DNA from: Verrucomicrobiota bacterium
GTDB lineage: Bacteria > Verrucomicrobiota > Verrucomicrobiia > Limisphaerales > SXTU01
Assembly: GCA_016235545.1 (NCBI GenBank)
Contig: JACRKB010000311.1
Span: forward strand, 1-45,876
Direction: 5' to 3'
Length of the DNA: 45,876 nucleotides
The notes beneath the pieces were generated by a model. The model was given only the letters and a program-made list of their open reading frames with translations, was not told the DNA's origin and ran no database searches. Within the stretch, counting starts at the first letter, position 1. Every line of letters begins with the position of its first letter. The translations under genes were made by a program, and so were the position numbers. This document shows positions 41,344-45,876 of this stretch, piece by piece.

Positions 41344-41918
41344 GCCAGGACGCGGCCATCATTGCGGCCACGAGGCATTGGGTGGAGAGCGCTGTCATCG
41401 GGCTGAACTTGTGTCCCTTCGCCAAGGCGGTCGAGCGGCGCGGGCAGGTGCGTTACGTCGTGAGCCGGGCGGAAACGGAGGAGCAGTTGCTCGCGGACCT
41501 GCGGACTGAACTGCAACACCTCGCGGCCACGCCGACGGAAGTGACGGACAACACCCTGCTGATTCATCCCGGCGTGCTGCGGGACTTCTTTGCGTTCCAG
41601 ACTTTTCTCCCGCGCGCCGAGGCGGCCGTGCGGAAGGCTGGTTTTCGCGGCGTGTTCCAAGTCGCGAGCTTTCACCCTGACTACCAGTTTGCCAACGCCG
41701 AGCCCGACGACCTCGGCAACCTCACCAACCGCGCGCCACATCCCACTCTGCACCTGTTGCGCGAGGCGAGCATCACGCAGGCGGTGAGCGACTTTCCCGC
41801 CACAGAGACCATCTACGAGAGGAACCTCGCGACGCTGAACGAGCTCGGGCGCGAGGGCTGGGAGAAGCTCGGCATCAAGCCCGCTGCGGATGAAAGCGCG
41901 ACGGATGCGGGCGTTTGA
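41340..41918 (+). CDS. DUF1415 family protein
   Basis: 192 residues matching the DUF1415 pattern: RHWVESAVIGLNLCPFAKAVERRGQVRYVVS, TLLIHPGVLRDFFAFQTFL, FQVASFHPDYQFANAEPDDLGNLTNRAPHPTLHLLRE. The NLCPFA cysteine and the HPDYQF block are the most conserved parts of the family. No enzymatic function is established to my knowledge. GTG at 41340 overlaps the hydrolase stop (GTGA). Confidence 0.9.
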   Translation: MSQDAAIIAATRHWVESAVIGLNLCPFAKAVERRGQVRYVVSRAETEEQLLADLRTELQHLAATPTEVTDNTLLIHPGVLRDFFAFQTFLPRAEAAVRKAGFRGVFQVASFHPDYQFANAEPDDLGNLTNRAPHPTLHLLREASITQAVSDFPATETIYERNLATLNELGREGWEKLGIKPAADESATDAGV

Positions 41919-41944
41919 ACGGGGACTGCTGTTTGGTGGTGAAC

Positions 41945-41964
41945 GGCGGACAAGAGTGTCCGCC
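41945..41964. terminator. Bidirectional hairpin between convergent genes
   Basis: GGCGGACA-AGAG-TGTCCGCC, an 8-bp perfect stem with a 4-nt loop, lies between the DUF1415 stop and the permease stop and directly abuts the latter's TAA. No T-run on either side. It may act as a 3'-end stabiliser or weak terminator for both transcripts. Confidence 0.5.
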
Positions 41965-43164
41965 TTACGACACCGGGACGAGGTTCTCCGCCACGTTTGT
42001 CCGATACGCCTTCACCGCAGGAATCACACCGGCCAGCGCACTCAGGCCGATCATCGCCGCCGGTGCCCACGCGAGGATCGGATGCCACGCGAAGGCGTCG
42101 AGCACCACGCCCGTCTCCGCACGGATGATGCCTGCCGCCACCGTGGTGATGCCCAGATACACCGCGAACGCCGCGATCATTCCCAGCACCGCGATGGCCG
42201 CGCACTCCAGCACGACGGCGAGGAAGATGGTGTGCGCCCGCGCGCCGAGGGCGCGGAGGATGGCGATGTCCCGGCGGCGCTCGTTCATCGAGTTGTAAAT
42301 GCTCGCCAGCACCGAGCCGGTCGCCACGGCGGCGACAAGCCACGCGACGAGCTCCAGCACCTTGTCGAACCACGCGATCTTCCCAAACAGCTCCGCGACC
42401 ACCTGCGCGATGGGCCACGCGAACGTCAGCCGGTTGCCCTGCTTGTTATACATCAGCTCCAGCCCGCGACCGGCGATGGGGTTCTTGAGCTTCACGAGCA
42501 CGGCGCTGATTTCGGCGGCGCTCTTGGCATCGTGGCCCTTCATGTTCTGGATGCCCTCAAGCGGAATCCAGATGACTCGGTCGGCGGGCGTATTCGACGG
42601 CTCCAGGATGCCGGTCACGACGTAAAGCTCGTCGTGCTTCTGCTTCTCGTCGAAGTTGAGCCCGTGATACGGATGGAACTTGTCGCCCACCTGGAGCTTC
42701 AACTGCCGCGCCGCGAAGCTGCCGAGCACCGCCTCCATGTAGCCGGCCTCGAACGCATTGCCTTCCGCGACGCGATACCTGCGCCCCGGCCTGTGCTCGA
42801 CGGCGAAGAGGTTCGTGGTCGTGCCGACGAGCCGGTAGCCGTGGTAGTTGTCGCCGACGGCGATTGGCAGCGCGAGCGCGACGGCGGAGTTCTTCGCGAT
42901 GTCTTCGTAGTCGGACCAAGGCAGATTTCCCGGCGAGGCTTCGAGATGGAAGATGGCGTTGAGCACGAGCTGGAGCTTCGCGCTGCGCGCGCCGAGCACG
43001 GCGTCGAAGCCGGCGTTCTGCTTGGTGAAAGCGTCGTTCGACTGCGTCTTCACCACCCACACCGCCATGAGCAAGCCGCCGGCGAGGGCGATGGATGCCG
43101 CCGTCACCACCGTGGAGAGCAGGTGCTGGCGGAGGGACTTGGCGACGATGAGGAGAATAGTCAT
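41965..43164 (-). CDS. ABC transporter permease (MacB/FtsX-like)
   Basis: 399-residue permease with the four-helix FtsX layout: TM1 (LLSTVVTAASIALAGGLLMAVWVV), a periplasmic domain of about 215 residues, then three helices near the C-terminus (ELVAWLVAAVATGSVLASIYN, FLAVVLECAAIAVLGMIAAFAVYL, WAPAAMIGLSALAGVIPAVKAYR). The ERRRDIAILRALGA block before TM3 is a family hallmark. One nt separates its ATG from the stop of the ATPase gene; together they form a MacB/LolCDE-type mechanotransmission or export unit. Cargo unknown. Confidence 0.92.
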   Translation of the reverse strand: MTILLIVAKSLRQHLLSTVVTAASIALAGGLLMAVWVVKTQSNDAFTKQNAGFDAVLGARSAKLQLVLNAIFHLEASPGNLPWSDYEDIAKNSAVALALPIAVGDNYHGYRLVGTTTNLFAVEHRPGRRYRVAEGNAFEAGYMEAVLGSFAARQLKLQVGDKFHPYHGLNFDEKQKHDELYVVTGILEPSNTPADRVIWIPLEGIQNMKGHDAKSAAEISAVLVKLKNPIAGRGLELMYNKQGNRLTFAWPIAQVVAELFGKIAWFDKVLELVAWLVAAVATGSVLASIYNSMNERRRDIAILRALGARAHTIFLAVVLECAAIAVLGMIAAFAVYLGITTVAAGIIRAETGVVLDAFAWHPILAWAPAAMIGLSALAGVIPAVKAYRTNVAENLVPVS

Positions 43165-43165
43165 T

Positions 43166-43834
43166 TCACTTCGCCGCCCTGTTGAATTTCCCCAGCTCCT
43201 GCACGCTCTCGAACTGCCCCAGCACCTCGCGGTCGTGGCTCACGAGCAGGAGCGCCGCGCCGTTCTCGCGGCAGGCTTCGCGGATGAGCTTGAGGGATTC
43301 GCCCGCGTTCGCGTGGTCGAGATTGCCCGTCGGCTCGTCGGCGAGGACGAGCTTGGGACGGTTCGCCAGCGCGCGCGCAACAGCGACGCGTTGCTGCTGG
43401 CCGGTGGAAAGCTGGCGTGGCAGGTGGTTGAGCTTCGTGTCGAGGCCGACCCGCTTGAGCAATGCTTTCGCGAACTCCCGGTCCGCTCCGGGGCCAAAGC
43501 TCATGCCGAGCAGGACGTTCTCCAGCGCGGTGTAGCCCTGGAGCAGGTTGAAGGTTTGGAAGATGTAGCCAATCGTCGTCGCGCGCACGCGGTCGCGCGC
43601 GGACTCGCGCAGGCCGGCGAGTTCGAGGCCGTTGAGTTTGATGGAGCCGGTGTCGGGCGCGAGGATGCCTGCGATGAGGTTGAGGAAGGTGGTCTTGCCC
43701 GAGCCGCTCTCACCGCTCAACGCGACCTGCGCCTGCGCCTCCAGCTTGAACTCCGGCACGTCCACGACCACATGCGTCCCACCATCGGGTGAGGTGTAGG
43801 CTTTCTTCAGTTGGCTGATTTCCAGCAGTGGCAT
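43166..43834 (-). CDS. ABC transporter ATPase (LolD/MacB-like)
   Basis: 222-residue nucleotide-binding protein. Walker A GESGSGKTT, Q-loop IFQTFNLLQGYTALENVLLG, signature LSTGQQQRVAVARAL (the second Gly of LSGGQ is Thr), Walker B LVLADEPTGNLD and switch LLLVSHD. The LDHANAGESLKLI block is typical of the LolD/MacB subfamily. Directly precedes its permease. Confidence 0.94.
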   Translation of the reverse strand: MPLLEISQLKKAYTSPDGGTHVVVDVPEFKLEAQAQVALSGESGSGKTTFLNLIAGILAPDTGSIKLNGLELAGLRESARDRVRATTIGYIFQTFNLLQGYTALENVLLGMSFGPGADREFAKALLKRVGLDTKLNHLPRQLSTGQQQRVAVARALANRPKLVLADEPTGNLDHANAGESLKLIREACRENGAALLLVSHDREVLGQFESVQELGKFNRAAK

Positions 43835-43844
43835 GGGCGGAAAA

Positions 43845-44891
43845 TTACCTCATCTCGACGCGAATCTGCCGTGGGTCACTCACGCCGAGTTCCAGCAGGA
43901 GGCCGGCGTTCTTGTAGATGTCGGATGAAAACTTGGTGGAGGGGATGCCGGCTTTCTGACGCTGCGCCTCCATTTCAGCGACGGAGAGCGTGTCGAGTGC
44001 GACGGGATCCTTCGAGAAGCGAAGCTGGTTCAGCGGCGTGGCGTAATGCAGGCGGGTGAGGTGTTCGCCCTGATACTGGCAGATGAGCGCGTCGGTGATG
44101 CAGAGGGCGAGGCGGTCGTAGATGGCCGGAAGCGCGAAGACATCGGGCACGGCCTCGGCCAGCGCGCGAGAGGTGGACTCGAAGCGCAGGGTGTTGTCCA
44201 CGCTGCCGAAGGCCAGGCTGTAAAAGTGGCCGCTCACGCCGGCGAGATTGTGGTTCAGCATTGGGGTGATGCTGATGTGCCGTGTGAGATCGCGTGCGAC
44301 GAGCTTCGAGACGTGGGACTTGCGCCCGATGCCATCGCCTTTCTTGCCGAACTCGGAGTCGCCCCAGACGAGGCTCCCGAGGAGGGAGCTTTCATAATAC
44401 ACCTTGTCGTCCCAGCCCGCGCTGGCAGCGGAGGCGATGCGCACGCCGTAGCGGCCCGCCAGCTCGAAGTAGCCGGCGACGCGCAAGTCCACGAGCTGCC
44501 GGTCCCAGATGACGATGCTCCTCGGCGGCAGGCCGGCGGCGAGCAGGCCTTCCACGACGGCCCCGACGACTGCGGGCCGCGTGCCGCTCGTGTGGCCGGG
44601 CGCGGAGAAGACTTTCAGGCCGACGACATCGTTGGTCTTCACCACGCTGCGCCACGCCTCGGCGAGAGTTGGCTTGCCCGTGTGCGCGAGGATGCCGCGG
44701 TCCACCATGCCGCGCACGATGTCGGGCCGCGGCGTGAAGGATTCCATCGCCAGCGGGTCCTGCACGACGACGACCCGGGCCTGGGGAAGTTGCGGCGGGG
44801 CGGTGAGCGTGGGTGCGGCGGCGTGGCTCCAAACGCCGAGCGACAGACAGATTCCGAGAAGTGCCCGCGATGCGAAGCGGGGACATTTCAA
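43845..44891 (-). CDS. DUF362 family secreted protein
   Basis: 348-residue exported protein of the DUF362 group. Body motifs: ARVVVVQDPLAMESFTPRPDIVRGMVDRGI, SVVKTNDVVGLKVFSAPGHTSGTRPAVVGAVVEGLLAAGL, DRQLVDLRVAGY, ISITPMLNHNLAGVSGHFYSLAFGSVDN and the C-terminal FSKDPVALDTLSVAEME. No 4Fe-4S cysteine motif is present. Signal peptide PRFASRALLGICLSLGVWSHAAA starts right after a 7-bp array; the upstream open frame (to GTG at 45068) reads repeat DNA. TTG at 44891 (M-K-C-P-R-F) is therefore chosen. Function unknown. Confidence 0.8.
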   Translation of the reverse strand: MKCPRFASRALLGICLSLGVWSHAAAPTLTAPPQLPQARVVVVQDPLAMESFTPRPDIVRGMVDRGILAHTGKPTLAEAWRSVVKTNDVVGLKVFSAPGHTSGTRPAVVGAVVEGLLAAGLPPRSIVIWDRQLVDLRVAGYFELAGRYGVRIASAASAGWDDKVYYESSLLGSLVWGDSEFGKKGDGIGRKSHVSKLVARDLTRHISITPMLNHNLAGVSGHFYSLAFGSVDNTLRFESTSRALAEAVPDVFALPAIYDRLALCITDALICQYQGEHLTRLHYATPLNQLRFSKDPVALDTLSVAEMEAQRQKAGIPSTKFSSDIYKNAGLLLELGVSDPRQIRVEMR

Positions 44892-44920
44892 AGTGCAAAG
44901 TGGAAAGTGCAGAATGGAAA
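44886..44920. repeat. Heptanucleotide array H8 at the DUF362 signal start
   Basis: Five units TTTCAAA, GTGCAAA, GTGGAAA, GTGCAGA, ATGGAAA ending in the TTG start of the DUF362 protein (minus strand). Confidence 0.8.
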
Positions 44921-45061
44921 TTGACGGGGGGCAGTTTGGACGCGCAATCCGCTCAGTCCGGACCCCGCGCTGGAGGTTGGAGGGGAGCCTCGCCACAAGC
45001 GCGACCGTCACCGCGTTTGCCTCCGCAAACCAGCCGTTCCCCGCGCTATTCTGTGGGTTTC

Positions 45062-45090
45062 TTGACACTGCGAGCGGCGGATGTTACCGA
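45062..45090 (+). promoter_or_regulatory. Possible promoter of the TPR lipoprotein
   Basis: TTGACA (45062-45067), a 17-bp spacer and the weak -10 match TACCGA (45085-45090). If real, transcription would begin close to the ATG at 45099, giving an almost leaderless mRNA. Confidence 0.25.
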
Positions 45091-45098
45091 CGGGCACG

Positions 45099-45876
45099 AT
45101 GCTGACCAATCAAAAGTGCGTCGCAGTTGGAAGGCTTCTTCCCCTCGCGATGCTGGTGTTCCTCGGAGGCTGCACGCCGCCGGGGCCGCACGCGTTGCTG
45201 ACGGGGGAGCAGCTCATCAAGGATGGGAAGTTCAACGAAGCCATCGCGCCGCTGACGGAGGCCACGGTGCTGCTGCCGCGCAATGCCCAGGCTTGGAATC
45301 ATCTGGGCCTGGCCAACCACAATGCGGGCCGGGCCAGCGACGCCATGCGCGCCTACCGCAAGGCGCTCGATGTGGACGTGAACCTCGCCGCCGCGCGCTT
45401 CAACCTCGGCTGCCTCCTGCTGGAGATAAACCAGCCCGCGCTCGCTGCGAGCGAGTTTGCCGCCTTCACCGTGATGCAGCCCAAGGTCGGGGACGGATGG
45501 CTCAAGCGCGCGCGCGCGGAGATGCTTGCGGGGCAGTTCGACGCGGCGGAGAAGAGCTGCAAGGCCGCGCTCGCGTTGAACCCCAGGCAGCCCGAGGTCT
45601 GGAACACGCTCGGCATCGTGCAGCTCTACCGCAAACCAGTCCGCTACGCCGACGCTTTCATGGCCTTCAACAGCGGCGTGCAGCAGCAGGCGAACTACGC
45701 GCCCGCGCTCTTCAACGCGGCGCTCGTCTCTCACTTCTACCTGTCCCACCCGGCGCGCCGCGGAGTGGACCAGCGGCCCTTCGCGCTGGAGAAATACAAG
45801 GCCTTCCTCGCACTCAACCCGACGGTGGACAATCTCGACAGCATCCAGCGCGTCGTCGCGCACTTGGAATCGGAAC
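45099..45876 (+). CDS. TPR-repeat lipoprotein (partial, runs off the window)
   Basis: Open to the last base. Signal with lipobox (VGRLLPLAMLVFLGGC) gives a lipid-anchored protein; then TPR-like repeats: GEQLIKDGKFNEAIAPLTEATVLLPRN, AWNHLGLANHNAGRASDAMRAYRKALDVD, ARAEMLAGQFDAAEKSCKAALALNP, VWNTLGIVQLYRKPVRYADAFMAFN, PALFNAALVSHFYL and a KYKAFLALNP unit. TPRs mediate protein-protein contacts. ATG at 45099 is chosen; ATG at 45081 is also possible. Divergent from the DUF362 gene. The 3' end is outside the window. Confidence 0.88.
   Translation, partial: MLTNQKCVAVGRLLPLAMLVFLGGCTPPGPHALLTGEQLIKDGKFNEAIAPLTEATVLLPRNAQAWNHLGLANHNAGRASDAMRAYRKALDVDVNLAAARFNLGCLLLEINQPALAASEFAAFTVMQPKVGDGWLKRARAEMLAGQFDAAEKSCKAALALNPRQPEVWNTLGIVQLYRKPVRYADAFMAFNSGVQQQANYAPALFNAALVSHFYLSHPARRGVDQRPFALEKYKAFLALNPTVDNLDSIQRVVAHLESE

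Overview
The window looks like a chromosomal segment of a high-GC Verrucomicrobiota bacterium (Pedosphaera/Limisphaera-like; inferred from gene content, not measured). The pointers are a paired DUF1549/DUF1553 and DUF1501 protein set, a pseudopilin with an H-X9-DG motif, a Rossmann-free N,N-dimethylformamidase-like secreted protein, and very abundant short intergenic repeats. No rRNA, tRNA, CRISPR array, transposase or phage gene was seen.

Layout. 1-5.6 kb (- strand): a phosphate-uptake operon led by an outer-membrane porin, then pstS, pstC, pstA and pstB; pstB is broken by an in-frame amber codon at 29-31. 5.7-18.1 kb (- strand): a two-component system (response regulator, histidine kinase), a periplasmic adaptor lipoprotein, an RraA-like protein, two tandem RND permeases and a TolC-like channel; most junctions are 4-nt ATGA overlaps, so this reads as one efflux operon. 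18.2-19.0 kb: a divergent membrane-anchored HEAT-repeat protein. 19.0-22.8 kb: pseudopilin, hisC, a secreted dimethylformamidase-like protein. 22.9-30.1 kb: the classical translation/RNA cluster nusA-infB-rbfA-nrnA-truB-ribF, without rimP. 30.3-32.7 kb: a VWA/proline-rich membrane protein and a YacP-like NYN protein. 33-37.3 kb: DUF1549/DUF1553, a small membrane protein and DUF1501. 37.6-41.9 kb (+): M16 peptidase, alpha/beta hydrolase, DUF1415, translationally overlapped. 42-45 kb (-): an ABC ATPase/permease pair and a DUF362 protein. The window ends inside a TPR lipoprotein.

The most unusual content is the repeat landscape. I see at least four repeat classes: (i) four copies of a ~150-nt element with 13-nt inverted ends and four internal hairpins, one copy of which is read in frame inside the DUF1549 gene; (ii) eight arrays of degenerate 7-bp tandem repeats, three of them at signal-peptide starts that lack a good ATG, others in frame inside hisC and the M16 peptidase; (iii) inverted pairs of 6-bp GATTAN-type arrays; (iv) a GTAG-headed REP/BIME-like palindrome, one single copy of which supplies the ribF stop codon. 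A second item of interest is the RND pair: the TM4 acidic pair of AcrB is NN in the upstream copy and DN in the downstream one, suggesting an asymmetric, possibly heteromeric pump, and an RraA-family protein is coupled into the same operon.

Limits: all identities come from reading motifs and overall family resemblance by eye; no database search, alignment or folding program was run. Start codons are often uncertain because clear Shine-Dalgarno sequences are rare here.
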